This document shows positions 25,534-35,423 of a DNA stretch of 64,000 bases, in pieces. The notes under the pieces were generated by a model, which saw only the letters and a list, made by a program, of their open reading frames with translations, was not told where the DNA came from and ran no database searches. The translations under genes were made by a program, and so were the position numbers. Numbering within the stretch: position 1 is the first letter of the stretch; each line of letters starts with the position of its first letter. Source of the stretch: Micromonospora parathelypteridis (GTDB lineage: Bacteria; Actinomycetota; Actinomycetes; Mycobacteriales; Micromonosporaceae); the NCBI RefSeq assembly GCF_014201145.1, contig NZ_JACHDP010000001.1, positions 5,518,001 to 5,582,000 of the forward strand, read 5' to 3'.

Positions 25534-25867
25534 GGCGCAAGAAGTTACGAGCTGTGTGCTCCCCGGCACATGGGTCAGCAACACATACTCCGCACCAAAG
25601 CTGTGTGGCCCCACCCGCCCGCCTCGCGGTCCGCCCTGCCACCCGCCCTCGCCCCGCCGTCCGGGGTCGGGTGTTCAAGATCGTGCTCGATCCAGGATCG
25701 AGTGGTATCGGCGCGTCGGTGAGGCCACTACTTCCTGGATCGAGCGCGATCTTGGCGCGGCGCGGGCGCGGGCGCGGGGCGCGGGGGCGTGTCCCGTGGG
25801 GCCGGTGGGAAGGCGGGCAGTTAGGGTGTCGAACACACGTACTGCTGACGGTGGGGGAGGGTGCGGC
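25534..25867. other. 334-base gap between the 3-hydroxybutyrate dehydrogenase gene and ruvC
   Basis: No gene is seen. It must hold the divergent promoters of the hydroxybutyrate dehydrogenase and ruv operons and contains a 79-base extragenic palindrome (25676-25754). A G-rich stretch (about 25755-25867) leads to the ruvC ribosome site GGAGG. Confidence 0.6.
25676..25754. repeat. long extragenic palindrome A
   Basis: Twenty-two-base arms match at 21 positions (25676-25697 against 25733-25754, starting CAAGATCG and ending CGATCTTG), separated by 35 bases that carry a nested AGTGG/CCACT pair. The left arm also begins a smaller palindrome CTCGATC-CAG-GATCGAG. Confidence 0.8.
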
Positions 25868-26395
25868 GTGCGGGTGTTGGGGGTGGACCCGGGGTTGACC
25901 CGGTGTGGGGTGGGCGTGGTCGAGGGTGTGCCCGGTCGTCCCTGCACTCTGATCGCCTACTACGTGGTCTACACCGACCCGGCCGACGACCTGTCGCTGC
26001 GCCTGCTGCACCTGGACCGGTCGTTGACCGACCTGGTCGCCGAGCACCAGCCGGAGAGCGTCGCCGTCGAGCGGGTGTTCAGCCAGCACAACGTCCGTAC
26101 GGTGATGGGCACCGCACAGGCCAGCGGCGTCGCCGTGCTGGCCGGGGCGCGCGCCGGTCTGCCGGTGCAGACGTACACCCCGAGCGAGGTGAAGGCGGCC
26201 GTGACCGGGTCCGGTCAGGCCGACAAGGCGCAGGTGACCGCCATGGTGACCAGGCTGTTGCGGCTGGACGAGCCACCGAAGCCGGCCGACGCCGCCGATG
26301 CGCTCGCCCTGGCCATCTGCCACGTTTGGCGCGGTGGGACCCGCTCCAAGCTGGCCGCGGCAGCCGACCGGGCACGACGAGGAGGAGCACGATGA
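25868..26395 (+). CDS. ruvC: Holliday junction endodeoxyribonuclease RuvC
   Basis: 175 residues. The first catalytic Asp is D7 in [12 protein letters not shown]; further acidic residues appear in VAVERVF and at the end in [12 protein letters not shown], giving the DEDD set of the RNase H-like fold. RuvC cuts Holliday junctions bound by RuvAB. The GTG start has GGAGG seven bases before it; a longer upstream frame is ignored because the family begins at VRVLGVDPG. The stop overlaps ruvA (ATGA). Confidence 0.97.
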   Translation: MRVLGVDPGLTRCGVGVVEGVPGRPCTLIAYYVVYTDPADDLSLRLLHLDRSLTDLVAEHQPESVAVERVFSQHNVRTVMGTAQASGVAVLAGARAGLPVQTYTPSEVKAAVTGSGQADKAQVTAMVTRLLRLDEPPKPADAADALALAICHVWRGGTRSKLAAAADRARRGGAR

Positions 26396-26994
26396 TCGCC
26401 AGCGTGCGCGGCACGGTGACCGCGACCGGTCCGGACCAGGCCGTGATCGAGGTGGGCGGTGTCGGCCTCGCCGTGCACTGTGCCCCGGGGACCCTCGCGG
26501 AGCTGCGGGTCGGTCAGGTCGCCCGGCTCGCCACCAGCCTGATCGTGCGGGAAGATTCGCTGACTCTCTACGGCTTCGCCGACGACGACGCCAAGTCACT
26601 GTTCGAGCTGCTCCAGACGGCCAGCGGGGTTGGCCCGCGGTTGGCCCAGGCGGTGCTGGCGGTGCACACCCCGGACGCGGTGCGCAAGGCGATCGCCAAC
26701 GCCGACACGGCCGCGCTGACCCGGGTGCCCGGGATCGGCAAGAAGGGCGCCGAACGCCTGGTGCTGGAGCTGCGCGACCGGATCGGCCCGGTGCCGATCG
26801 GCGCCGACGGCGTGACCGGGGTGACCCGTGGCAGCTGGACCGACCAGGTTCGGCAGGCGCTGGTCGGGCTGGGCTGGACGGCCGGTCAGGCCGATCAGGC
26901 GGTGGCCGCGGTGGCGGAGACGATCGAGGGCGAGACTCCGCCGGTGCCGGTCCTGCTCAAGCAGGCCATCCGCCTGCTCGGTCGCACCCGATGA
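26392..26994 (+). CDS. ruvA: Holliday junction branch migration protein RuvA
   Basis: 200 residues: an N-terminal OB-fold (MIASVRGTV to about residue 65), two helix-hairpin-helix motifs ([17 protein letters not shown] and [19 protein letters not shown]), an acidic-linker region and the C-terminal domain III that contacts RuvB. The protein tetramer holds the four-way junction open for RuvB. It overlaps ruvC by four bases and is followed 28 bases later by ruvB. Confidence 0.97.
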   Translation: MIASVRGTVTATGPDQAVIEVGGVGLAVHCAPGTLAELRVGQVARLATSLIVREDSLTLYGFADDDAKSLFELLQTASGVGPRLAQAVLAVHTPDAVRKAIANADTAALTRVPGIGKKGAERLVLELRDRIGPVPIGADGVTGVTRGSWTDQVRQALVGLGWTAGQADQAVAAVAETIEGETPPVPVLLKQAIRLLGRTR

Positions 26995-27022
26995 ACGCAC
27001 GGCCGCGAATGAAGAGGGCACG

Positions 27023-28090
27023 ATGAGCGAGACCGACGGGCTTGTCTCGGCGTACGTCAACGACGCGGATCGGGACGCGGAGGCCACGGTGCGGCCGAGG
27101 CGGCTGGCCGAGTTCATCGCCCAGGACCGGGTGCGCGATCAGCTCGACCTGTTGTTGCAGGGCGCGATGCGGCGGGGGTCGCCCCCGGATCACATCCTGC
27201 TCTCCGGCCCGCCCGGGTTGGGCAAGACGAGTCTGGCCAACATCGTCGCCGCTGAGCTGGGCGCGGGCATCCGGGTGACCAGCGGCCCGGCGATCGAGCG
27301 TTCCGGGGATCTGGCGGCGATCCTGACCAGTCTCGCCGAGGGCGACGTGCTCTTCATTGACGAGATCCACCGCATCGCGCGGCCGGCCGAGGAGCTGCTC
27401 TACAGCGCCATGGAGGACTTCCGGGTCGACGTGGTGGTCGGCAAGGGGCCGGGGGCGACGGCGATCCCGCTGGACGTCGAGCCGTTCACCTTGGTGGGCG
27501 CGACGACCCGTTCGGGCCTGTTGACGGGACCGATGCGGGACCGGTTCGGCTTCGTCGCGCACCTCGACTTCTACGCTCCGGCGGATCTGGAGACGCTGCT
27601 GCACCGCTCGGCGCGGATTCTCGGCGTGCCGATCACCCCCGAGGGTGCGACCGAGATCGCCGGCCGGTCCCGGGGCACGCCGCGGATCGCCAACCGGCTG
27701 CTGCGCCGGGTCCGCGACTACGCGGAGGTCCGGGCCGACGGGTTGGTGGATCTCGACACCGCTCGTGCCGCCCTGATCGTGTACGACGTGGACGCGCTCG
27801 GGCTGGATCGGTTGGACCGGGCGGTGCTGACCGCGCTGGTCGACTCGTTCCGGGGTGGCCCGGTGGGTCTGTCCACCCTTGCCGTGGCGGTGGGGGAGCA
27901 GCCGGACACGGTCGAGGAGGTCTGTGAGCCGTTCCTGGTCCGGGCGGGTCTGTTGGCCCGTACGCCCCGGGGTCGGGTGGCTACCGAGGCTGCCTGGCAC
28001 CATCTGGGGCGCACTCCACCGAATGGTATCTTTGGTGCGGATAGTCCTCCTGTGCCCGATCTGTTCTCCTTGGACACCGATCAGCCGTGA
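27023..28090 (+). CDS. ruvB: Holliday junction branch migration ATPase RuvB
   Basis: 355 residues. Walker A is [12 protein letters not shown], Walker [10 protein letters not shown], sensor 1 lies in [11 protein letters not shown] with TGPMRDRFG after it, and the C-terminal winged helix follows ([14 protein letters not shown]). RuvB hexamers pump DNA through the RuvA-bound junction. The ATG has a GAAGAGGG ribosome site; the in-frame sequence upstream belongs to the ruvA end and is not part of the protein. Confidence 0.97.
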   Translation: MSETDGLVSAYVNDADRDAEATVRPRRLAEFIAQDRVRDQLDLLLQGAMRRGSPPDHILLSGPPGLGKTSLANIVAAELGAGIRVTSGPAIERSGDLAAILTSLAEGDVLFIDEIHRIARPAEELLYSAMEDFRVDVVVGKGPGATAIPLDVEPFTLVGATTRSGLLTGPMRDRFGFVAHLDFYAPADLETLLHRSARILGVPITPEGATEIAGRSRGTPRIANRLLRRVRDYAEVRADGLVDLDTARAALIVYDVDALGLDRLDRAVLTALVDSFRGGPVGLSTLAVAVGEQPDTVEEVCEPFLVRAGLLARTPRGRVATEAAWHHLGRTPPNGIFGADSPPVPDLFSLDTDQP

Positions 28091-28230
28091 TGTGAACGTG
28101 ATCTGTGCCGCATTCGGTGTTCTCAGGTGCAGGGTTTAGACTTCGCCGCGGTCTGTACAGGACGTGAGAATCCGCCTCCGCTCCGGCACCCCCCGTGCCG
28201 GGCAGGTGGCCAATGGGAAGGTCAGTAACC

Positions 28231-28569
28231 GTGGAATACCTAGCAGCGGGCAGTGGGGCCGGCGGTTTCACGCCGATCCTGATGATCGCCCTGCTCTTCG
28301 GTGTCATGTACTTCATGATGATCCGGCCCCAGCAGAAGCGCCGCCGCGAGGCGGAGTCGATGCAGTCCAACCTCGGCCCCGGCGACGAGGTCGTGACCAT
28401 CGGCGGGCTCTACGGCACGGTCACCGGCATCGAGGACGACACCGTCCTGATCGAGGTCGCCCCGGGCGTGCAGACCCGCTACGCCCGCCCGGCCATCGCG
28501 CGCGTTGTCACCCGCGCGGAGCTGCCGAGCGAGCCGGTCAGCGAGGACGCCGACACCGTCAAGGACTGA
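28231..28569 (+). CDS. yajC: preprotein translocase accessory subunit YajC
   Basis: 112 residues from the GTG at 28231, preceded by GGAAGG nine bases away. Two in-frame ATGs upstream would add 6-12 residues without a better ribosome site. One transmembrane helix (about 12-32, ending FMMIRPQQKRRRE) and a soluble domain with VVTIGGLYGTVTGIEDDTVLIEVAPG are diagnostic. YajC joins SecDF in the holotranslocon. Its neighbours secD and secF confirm it. Confidence 0.95.
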   Translation: MEYLAAGSGAGGFTPILMIALLFGVMYFMMIRPQQKRRREAESMQSNLGPGDEVVTIGGLYGTVTGIEDDTVLIEVAPGVQTRYARPAIARVVTRAELPSEPVSEDADTVKD

Positions 28570-28587
28570 CCCCCTTCTCCCGGGGGT
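28569..28587. terminator. possible hairpin after yajC
   Basis: ACCCCC and GGGGGT pair around a 7-base loop at the yajC stop. A second GC-rich palindrome (GCCGGTCGACCGGC, 28605-28618) follows. The 278-base gap to secD otherwise shows no gene and probably contains the secD promoter. Confidence 0.35.
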
Positions 28588-28847
28588 GGCGAAACCGGCG
28601 TACGGCCGGTCGACCGGCTTCCGGGCCACCGCGCCCGACGGGGCAGCGGACAAGACGTGAAAACTGGATAGTTGGGTCGACGCCGGGCGTCGGCACGTTC
28701 CCGTGACCGTCGGCGTTCCGCGCCGGTGTGTCCGGTCCTCGTGTCGGCATCTCGTCGGCTCAGGTCAGACCCGTCGGCCGGGACCCCCGGCCCGACACCG
28801 CCGCCGCTGCGCACAGCGGCGCGACCGTACAGGGAGACAGGACAGCC

Positions 28848-30755
28848 GTGGCACCACCTCAGGGACAGATGCGCCCCGGGCGGCAGCTCGCCGTGCTCGG
28901 GTTCATCTTCGTGGTCCTCTATCTTCTGGTGTTCTTCTCTGGTGCCAGCGGCAGCTTGAAGGACCGGCTCGAGCCTCGGCTCGGCCTGGACCTCATCGGC
29001 GGCACCCGGGTGACGCTGGAGGCGACCAACAGCGTCGACGGCAAGCCTCCGACGGCGGAGAACCTCGAAGAGGCCCGCCAGATCATCGAGAGCCGGGTCA
29101 ACGCGTTCGGCGTGGCCGAGGCCGAGGTGGTCACCGAGGGCAACCGGAACATCGTCATCTCCCTGCCCGGTGAGAACCGGAACCTCGACGACGTGGGCGA
29201 AGCGGCCGAGCTGCGCTTCCGCAAGGTGCTCAAGGCCGCCGACGGCAGCGGAACGGCCGCCGTGCCGCCGCCGGCCGCGACGCCGACTCCGTCGGGCAGC
29301 CCGGCCCCGTCCGGCAGCGCCACCCCGACCCCGTCCGGCAGCGCCGCGCCGAAGGTGACCTCGTCGCCCAGCGGTGGTCAGGGCGGAATGGCCCCGGCGT
29401 CGCCCAGCGCCACGCCGAGTACCTCCGCGTCCGCCTCGGCCACGCCGAGCGCCGCGCCCAGCGCCAGCGCCAGCGCCGAGCCGGTGCCGGCCAGCATCGA
29501 GGAGCAGCGCAAGGCCGTCGAGCAGAAGGTCGGGGCCCCCGCGTGGCAGGCCGCGAGCGGGCTGCAGGCCCCCGCCGACCTGACCGCCGACCCGTCGCTG
29601 GCCGACAAGCTCAAGCCGTTCGGCACGCTGTCGCCGCAAGAGGTCGCCGTGCTGCCGGCGCAGATGCAGTTCAACGTGCCGACGATCGGCTGCGCGCAGC
29701 TCGACAAGCGTCCGCCGGCGTCGATCTCCGACGCGAAGCAGCAGGTCGTCTCCTGCGAGGACGGCGCCTCGAAGTACCTGCTCGACCAGGCCAAGGTGCT
29801 GGGCACCGACGTGTCCGACGCCGATGCGGTGCTGGACCAGACCAACGCCTGGGTGGTCAGCCTGGACTTCACCGGCGACGGCCAGGGCAAGTGGACCGCG
29901 CTGACCCGTGAGGCGTTCAACAACGAGGGCCAGGCCTGCGACGCGACCGCACTGGGTCAGGACGGCAAGTGCCGGGTGGCCGTCGTGCTGGACAACCTGA
30001 TCGTCTCCTCCCCGGAGATCCAGGGCGTGCTGACCGGCAACTCCCAGATCACCGGCAACTTCAACCAGAAGGACGCCAGCGCGCTCGCCGGCCAACTGCG
30101 CTACGGCGCGCTGCCGGTGACCTTCGAGCAGCAGGAAGCGCAGAACGTCACCGCCACGCTGGGTGCCAGCCACCTGCGCGCCGGTCTGCTCGCGGCCGGC
30201 ATCGGCATGCTGCTGGTCATCATCTACGCGTTCTTCTACTACCGGCTGCTCGGCTCGGTGATCTTCCTGAGCCTCATCCTCTCCGCGCTGCTGGTCTTCG
30301 GCGCGCTGGTGGTGCTCGGCCGGCAGATCGGCTTCACGCTCACCCTCGCCGGCATCGCCGGCATGATCGTCTCGCTAGGTGTGGCGGCGGACTCGTTCGT
30401 CATCTACTTCGAGCGGTTGAAGGACGAGATCCGGGAGGGGCGCAGCCCGCGTAGCGCGGTACCCCGCGCCTGGATGCGGGCACGACGCACGATCATCTCG
30501 GCCAACGCGATCACCCTGCTCTCCGCGGTGGTGCTCTACGTGGTCTCGGTCGGCACGGTCAAGGGCTTCGCCTTCGCCCTCGGCCTGGCCACCGTGCTGG
30601 ACCTGGTCGTGGTCTTCCTCTTCCGGCACCCGATCATGACGATGTTCGCCCGGACCCGGGCGTTCCTGTCCCCGCGGGTCAGCGGTCTGGGCCGGGCGTT
30701 GCCGGCCCGCAACCAGCAGACTCAGCCCCGCAACCCGCGCGCCAAGGAGGCCTGA
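28848..30755 (+). CDS. secD: protein translocase subunit SecD
   Basis: 635 residues. The first helix is at about 11-30; the DLIGGTRVTLEA and SRVNAFGVAEAEV motifs open the large extracellular P1 domain; five more helices occupy about 445-615. SecD and SecF use the proton gradient to help pull exported proteins out of SecY. The P1 domain contains a Pro/Ser/Ala/Thr-rich insert (about residues 145-212) not needed by the family. The GTG start follows AGGGAGA; another frame upstream is not supported. One base separates it from secF. Confidence 0.95.
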   Translation: MAPPQGQMRPGRQLAVLGFIFVVLYLLVFFSGASGSLKDRLEPRLGLDLIGGTRVTLEATNSVDGKPPTAENLEEARQIIESRVNAFGVAEAEVVTEGNRNIVISLPGENRNLDDVGEAAELRFRKVLKAADGSGTAAVPPPAATPTPSGSPAPSGSATPTPSGSAAPKVTSSPSGGQGGMAPASPSATPSTSASASATPSAAPSASASAEPVPASIEEQRKAVEQKVGAPAWQAASGLQAPADLTADPSLADKLKPFGTLSPQEVAVLPAQMQFNVPTIGCAQLDKRPPASISDAKQQVVSCEDGASKYLLDQAKVLGTDVSDADAVLDQTNAWVVSLDFTGDGQGKWTALTREAFNNEGQACDATALGQDGKCRVAVVLDNLIVSSPEIQGVLTGNSQITGNFNQKDASALAGQLRYGALPVTFEQQEAQNVTATLGASHLRAGLLAAGIGMLLVIIYAFFYYRLLGSVIFLSLILSALLVFGALVVLGRQIGFTLTLAGIAGMIVSLGVAADSFVIYFERLKDEIREGRSPRSAVPRAWMRARRTIISANAITLLSAVVLYVVSVGTVKGFAFALGLATVLDLVVVFLFRHPIMTMFARTRAFLSPRVSGLGRALPARNQQTQPRNPRAKEA

Positions 30756-30756
30756 G

Positions 30757-31950
30757 ATGGCTGAAAACGGTCTGGCGAGCCGCCTTTACAACGGCGAGGC
30801 CGGTCTCGACGTCGTCGGCCGCCGCAAGGTCTGGTTCGGTGTCGCCGGGATCCTGATCCTGATCGCGCTCCTCAGCTTCGGGCTGCGCGGCTTCAGCCTC
30901 GGCATCGAGTTCGCCGGCGGCAACTCGTTCCAGGTGCCGGCCAGCGTCGGCTCCCTGGACGACGCCGAGCGGGAGGTCAACTCGGCCCTCGCCGCCCAGA
31001 ACACCGGCATCGAGGTGGTCACCGCACAGAAGGTCGGCGGCACCGGCGGTGACACCTACGAACTGCGTACGCCGCAGCTCGACGCCGGGCAGACCAACGC
31101 GGTCAAGGGTCAGATCGCCGAGGATCTCGGCATCAACGCGGACCAGATCAGCAGCAACCAGGTCAGCGAGGCGTGGGGCAGCCAGGTGACCGAGCGGGCC
31201 GTGCTCGGTCTGGTCATCTTCATCGCGCTGGTGATGGTCTACCTGATCCTGCGTTTCGAGTGGCGGATGGCGGTCGCCGCGGTCGCGTCACTGTTCACGA
31301 ACCTGATCCTCACCGCCGGCATCTACTCGCTGGTCGGCTTCGAGGTCACCCCGTCGACGATCATCGGCTTCCTCACGATCCTGGGCTTCGCGCTCTACGA
31401 CGTGGTGGTGGTCTTCGACAAGGTCCAGGAGAACACTCGCGGCATCACCGCGAACAACAACCAGACGTACGGCGAGGCGGCCAACCTGGCCGTCAACCAG
31501 AGCCTGATGCGGTCACTGAACACCTCGGTGGTCGCTCTGCTGCCGGTCGGCGGTCTGCTCTTCATCGGTGCCGGCCTGCTCGGCGCCGGCACGCTGAAGG
31601 ACCTCGGCCTGGTGCTGTTCGTCGGTATGGCGGTCGCGTTCCTCACCTCCATCCTGGTGGCCACGCCGCTGCTGGCGCTGCTGAAGAACTACGACCCGCG
31701 GATCCAGGCGCACAACAAGCGCGTCCTGGCCCGCCGGGGGGCGCTCGGCCGTGGCGAGGTCACCGGGAAGGGCTCCGCGAGCCCGGCCCCGGCCGACGCG
31801 ACCGATGAGCCGCTCGACCCGGACGCCGCCGCGCTGGCCGGTGCCGCCCCCAAGGTGGGCGCTCGGCCGGCGGGCAAGCGGCCGACCGGTGCCCGGGGCG
31901 GTCGCCCGGGTGGCGGCGGCAACCGGCCGGGTGGCGCCAAGCGGCGCTGA
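30757..31950 (+). CDS. secF: protein translocase subunit SecF
   Basis: 397 residues with helix 1 (about 27-47), the FSLGIEFAGGNSFQ signature that begins the periplasmic-type domain, and the five C-terminal helices (about 145-310, with GFLTILGFALYDVVVVFD). A Pro/Gly/Arg/Ala-rich tail (about 325-397) is disordered and probably cytoplasmic. The ribosome site GGAGG overlaps the end of secD. A strong hairpin follows the stop. Confidence 0.95.
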   Translation: MAENGLASRLYNGEAGLDVVGRRKVWFGVAGILILIALLSFGLRGFSLGIEFAGGNSFQVPASVGSLDDAEREVNSALAAQNTGIEVVTAQKVGGTGGDTYELRTPQLDAGQTNAVKGQIAEDLGINADQISSNQVSEAWGSQVTERAVLGLVIFIALVMVYLILRFEWRMAVAAVASLFTNLILTAGIYSLVGFEVTPSTIIGFLTILGFALYDVVVVFDKVQENTRGITANNNQTYGEAANLAVNQSLMRSLNTSVVALLPVGGLLFIGAGLLGAGTLKDLGLVLFVGMAVAFLTSILVATPLLALLKNYDPRIQAHNKRVLARRGALGRGEVTGKGSASPAPADATDEPLDPDAAALAGAAPKVGARPAGKRPTGARGGRPGGGGNRPGGAKRR

Positions 31951-31969
31951 CCCGCCAGGAAACACCCGA

Positions 31970-32012
31970 ACGGCGTCCGGCATGCTGTGCGAGCAGCATT
32001 GCCGGACGCCGT
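31970..32012. terminator. strong hairpin between secF and apt
   Basis: A 13-bp perfect outer stem (ACGGCGTCCGGCA with TGCCGGACGCCGT) continues into a 5-bp stem (TGCTG/CAGCA) after a single bulged T, with a 6-base loop. It is 19 bases after the secF stop, with no T-run, and ends 26 bases before the apt start. Confidence 0.7.
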
Positions 32013-32038
32013 CGTCGTTGAAGGGAAACGAAACAGCC

Positions 32039-32605
32039 GTGACGGAGACCCACAGCACCGCGGCGCGCGGGGACAGCGGCCCGGAGGCCGCCCGACTGGT
32101 GGCCAGCCGGGTGTTGGACGTGCCCGACTTCCCCAAGCCCGGCGTCATGTTCAAGGACCTGATGCCGTTGTTCGCCGACGGGAAGGCCTTCCGTGAGGTG
32201 ACCGACGGGATCGTCGCGTACCACGGGCGGGACACCTTCGACGTCGTGGTCGGCATCGAGGCGCGTGGGTTCGTCGTCGCCGCGGCCATCGCGTACGCGG
32301 CCGGGGTGGGCGTGGTGCCGGTGCGCAAGGCCGGCAAGCTGCCGCGCGCGGCGCACTCGGTCTCCTACGCCCTCGAATACGGCGAGGCGACCCTGGAGGT
32401 GCACGAGGACGCGTTCACCGCCGGGCACCGGGTGCTGGTGGTCGACGACGTGCTGGCGACCGGCGGCACCGCCGAGGCGACGCTGGAGCTGGTCGAGCGG
32501 GCCGGCGGGACCGTCACCGGTTTCACCGTGTTGCTGGAACTCGGCTTCCTGGGTGGGCGCAAGCGGCTGGCACCGCGACCTGTTCATGCCCTGTTGACCG
32601 TCTGA
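32039..32605 (+). CDS. apt: adenine phosphoribosyltransferase
   Basis: 188 residues. The PRPP loop is VLVVDDVLATGGTAEA (about 135-150); VPDFPKPGVMFKDL near the N-terminus and EARGFVVAAAIAYA are typical Apt signatures. The enzyme salvages adenine to AMP. The GTG start follows GAAGGGA at rather long spacing. The final codons (LLTV stop) are the first unit of a 28-base tandem repeat that runs into the gap. Its place ahead of relA is conserved in actinobacteria. Confidence 0.95.
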   Translation: MTETHSTAARGDSGPEAARLVASRVLDVPDFPKPGVMFKDLMPLFADGKAFREVTDGIVAYHGRDTFDVVVGIEARGFVVAAAIAYAAGVGVVPVRKAGKLPRAAHSVSYALEYGEATLEVHEDAFTAGHRVLVVDDVLATGGTAEATLELVERAGGTVTGFTVLLELGFLGGRKRLAPRPVHALLTV

Positions 32606-32661
32606 GCAGGTAGGCGCCCGGTTGACCGTTTGAACAAGTCCGCGCCCTGTTGACCGTTTGG
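32593..32661. repeat. 28-base tandem repeat crossing the apt stop codon
   Basis: GTTGACCGT recurs at 32593, 32621 and 32649, exactly 28 bases apart, and each full unit ends in a GCGCCC-like sequence. The first unit contains the last apt codons and the stop; the third is partial. The TTGACC core resembles a -35 element, which may or may not be meaningful for relA. Confidence 0.8.
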
Positions 32662-32830
32662 TCCCAGACCCGTCGGGCGGAGCCGGCGCCGACCGTCCGG
32701 CGGAGCGGCAGGGGGCCGTCCGTGCGGGTAGCATTGCCCTTTGCTGACGCTGGCGGTACCCCGCCGGCGGCGCGAGACCAGGCCGGCCGATGTTCGGCCG
32801 GTGTGTTTCCGGCGAGCGGTGAGGAGGCCG

Positions 32831-35347
32831 GTGTCCCACGATGTCGTCCCTCCGGCGGAGGGCACGGTGCACCCGACAGGCGACGCTGACGGCTCGGTGA
32901 CCGACCGGACAGGCGACGCGTCGGCCCGGGTGACGGGCAACGGCTCCGGCAAAGCTGCGGGCGAGAGCGCGGTGCGTCCGACCAGCGGCCCGCCGAGCGC
33001 CGAGGCGTCTCCCGGCGCCGATGGTGTGGTGGTGCCGTTCCCGAGCGACGCCGGCGTCGATCCGTCGCCGAGCGGTGGCTTCGGGCTGTCCAACGCGCCC
33101 ACCGGCCGGCGGGTCCGGGCCCGGCTGGCCCGGTTCAACGCGCCCTGGCAGACCTCGCAGGTCAGCGAGGTGCTGGAGCCGCTCATCGCGAGCCACCGCG
33201 ACAACCACCCCAAGGCCGACGCCCGCCTGCTCCAGCGCGCCTTCGACACGGCCGCGCGGTGGCACTCCGGGCAGTACCGCAAGTCCGGCGACCCGTACAT
33301 CACCCACCCGCTCGCGGTGGCGACCATCCTCGGCAACCTGGGGATGGACACCACCACGCTGGTCGCCGCGCTGCTGCACGACACCATCGAGGACACCGAA
33401 TACACCCTCGACGCGATGCGCGCCGACTTCGGTGGCGAGGTCGCCCTGCTGGTCGACGGCGTCACGAAGCTCGACAAGGTCAAGCTGGGCGACGCGGCCA
33501 AGGCCGAGACGATCCGCAAGATGGTCGTGGCGATGGCCAAGGACCCGCGGGTGCTGGTGATCAAGCTGGCCGACCGGTTGCACAACATGCGCACCCTGAC
33601 CTTCCTGCCCCGCCCCAAGCAGGAGCAGAAGGCCAAGGAGACGCTGGAGATCCTGGCCCCCCTCGCGCACCGACTCGGTATGAACACGATCAAGTGGGAG
33701 CTGGAGGATCTCTCCTTCGGCACCTTGTTCCCGAAGCGCTACGAGGAGATCAACCGGCTGATCGGTGAGCACCAGCCGCAGCGTGAGGCGCTGCTGCGGC
33801 AGGTGACGCAGAAGGTGCAGACCGACCTGAAGGCCGCCAAGATCAAGGCGGAGACCACCGGGCGGCCGAAGCACCTCTACTCGATCTACCAGAAGATGAT
33901 CGTGCGAGGTCGCGACTTCAACGACATCTACGACCTGGTGGGCGTTCGGATCCTGGTCGACACGGTGCGCGACTGCTACGCGGCGCTCGGCGTGATCCAC
34001 GCCAACTGGCAGCCGGTGCCGGGTCGCTTCAAGGACTACATCGCGATGCCCAAGTTCAACATGTACCAGTCGTTGCACACGACGGTCATCGGGCCCACCG
34101 GCAAGCCGGTGGAGATGCAGATCCGCACCTACGCGATGCACCGCACCGCCGAGTTCGGCATCGCCGCGCACTGGAAGTACAAGGAGCACAAGGGCACCCA
34201 GATCGTCGGCCCGCCCGCACACATCGACGAGATGACCTGGCTGCGGCAGCTGCTCGACTGGCAGCGTGAGGCGGCCGACCCGAGCGAGTTCCTCGACGCG
34301 CTGCGCTTCGACCTGTCCAGCCAGGAGGTGTACGTCTTCACCCCGAAGGGTGACGTCATCCCGCTGCCGACCGGGTCGACGCCGGTGGACTTCGCGTACG
34401 CGGTGCACACCGAGGTGGGGCACAAGTGCATCGGGGCGCGGGTCAACGGCAAGTTGGTGCCGCTGGAATCGACGCTGTCCAACGGCGACGTGATCGAGAT
34501 CTTCACCTCGAAGTCCGAGACCGCCGGCCCGACTCAGGACTGGCTGGGCTTCGTCAAGAGCCCCCGCGCCCGGACGAAGATCCGCCAGTACTTCAACAAG
34601 GAGCGGCGCGAGGAGGCGATCGAGGCCGGCAAGGACGCGATCGTCAAGGCGATGCGCAAGCAGGGCATGCCGTTGCAGCGGATGCTCACCTCCGACGCGC
34701 TCATGTCGATCTCGCGCGACCTGCACCTGGCCGACGTGGCCTCGCTCTACGCGGCGGTCGGCGACAGCCAGGTCTCCGCGCAGTCGGTCGTGCAGAAGCT
34801 GATGGCCGCGTACGGCGGCGAGGAGGGCGCGGCGGAGGACATCGCCGAGACCGCCGTCGCCACCCGGCCACCGCGCAGCCGGCAGAGCAGCAGCGACCCC
34901 GGTGTCGTGGTCCGTGGCGTCAGCGACGTCTGGATCAAGCTGGCCCGCTGCTGCACCCCGGTCCCACCGGACTCGGTGTTCGGCTTCGTCACCCGCTCCG
35001 GCGGTGTGAGCGTGCACCGCGACGACTGCGCCAACGCCGAAGACCTGCGCGCGCAGAGCGAGCGGGTGGTCGAGGTGAGTTGGAAGCTCACCTCCGCCTC
35101 GACGTTCCTGGTCGCCATCCAGGTCGAGGCACTGGACCGGCACAAGCTGCTGGCCGACGTCACCCGGGTGCTCTCCGACGAGCGGGTCAACATCCTCTCC
35201 GCCACCGTCACCACCACCCGCGACCGGGTGGCGGTGAGCCGGTTCAGCTTCGAGATGGCCGACCCGAAGCACCTGGGCCACCTGCTGGCCACGGTCCGCA
35301 AGGTCGACGGCGTCTTCGACGCGTACCGGGTCACCTCCGGCGCCTGA
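32831..35347 (+). CDS. relA: bifunctional (p)ppGpp synthetase/hydrolase RelA/SpoT
   Basis: 838 residues from the favoured GTG. A Ser/Gly-rich N-terminal extension (about 1-90) precedes the HD hydrolase domain ([15 protein letters not shown]), the synthetase domain ([20 protein letters not shown], then [16 protein letters not shown]), a TGS domain ([16 protein letters not shown]) and a C-terminal ACT domain. Both catalytic domains look intact, so it should make and degrade (p)ppGpp. GAGGAGG lies just before the GTG, unusually close (3-4 bases); in-frame codons extend upstream, so the start is uncertain by up to 30 residues. Confidence 0.95.
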   Translation: MSHDVVPPAEGTVHPTGDADGSVTDRTGDASARVTGNGSGKAAGESAVRPTSGPPSAEASPGADGVVVPFPSDAGVDPSPSGGFGLSNAPTGRRVRARLARFNAPWQTSQVSEVLEPLIASHRDNHPKADARLLQRAFDTAARWHSGQYRKSGDPYITHPLAVATILGNLGMDTTTLVAALLHDTIEDTEYTLDAMRADFGGEVALLVDGVTKLDKVKLGDAAKAETIRKMVVAMAKDPRVLVIKLADRLHNMRTLTFLPRPKQEQKAKETLEILAPLAHRLGMNTIKWELEDLSFGTLFPKRYEEINRLIGEHQPQREALLRQVTQKVQTDLKAAKIKAETTGRPKHLYSIYQKMIVRGRDFNDIYDLVGVRILVDTVRDCYAALGVIHANWQPVPGRFKDYIAMPKFNMYQSLHTTVIGPTGKPVEMQIRTYAMHRTAEFGIAAHWKYKEHKGTQIVGPPAHIDEMTWLRQLLDWQREAADPSEFLDALRFDLSSQEVYVFTPKGDVIPLPTGSTPVDFAYAVHTEVGHKCIGARVNGKLVPLESTLSNGDVIEIFTSKSETAGPTQDWLGFVKSPRARTKIRQYFNKERREEAIEAGKDAIVKAMRKQGMPLQRMLTSDALMSISRDLHLADVASLYAAVGDSQVSAQSVVQKLMAAYGGEEGAAEDIAETAVATRPPRSRQSSSDPGVVVRGVSDVWIKLARCCTPVPPDSVFGFVTRSGGVSVHRDDCANAEDLRAQSERVVEVSWKLTSASTFLVAIQVEALDRHKLLADVTRVLSDERVNILSATVTTTRDRVAVSRFSFEMADPKHLGHLLATVRKVDGVFDAYRVTSGA

Positions 35348-35371
35348 CCACCCGCACCGCGCACCACGGAC

Positions 35372-35409
35372 ACGAAAGCGCCCGCCGGCTCAGCCGGCGG
35401 GCGTTTCGT
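35372..35409. terminator. bidirectional terminator between relA and the cyclophilin genes
   Basis: GCGCCCGCCGGC and GCCGGCGGGCG pair around TCA, extended by ACGAAA and TTTCGT on the outside with one bulge. The A/T-rich flanks give a short T-run on each strand, so it can stop transcription of both convergent units. Confidence 0.75.
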
Positions 35410-35423
35410 CGTGTGCTCGGGCG

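Noticed and set aside
28605..28618. GCCGGTCGACCGGC palindrome after yajC as an operator
   Set aside because: Short GC-only palindromes are frequent by chance at this base composition and there is no regulator or promoter element tied to it.
31760..35281. 1173-codon open frame on the minus strand across secF-apt-relA
   Set aside because: It is antisense to well-defined secF, apt and relA domains, is rich in Arg, Gly, His and Asp, and has no family features; it arises from high GC at third positions.
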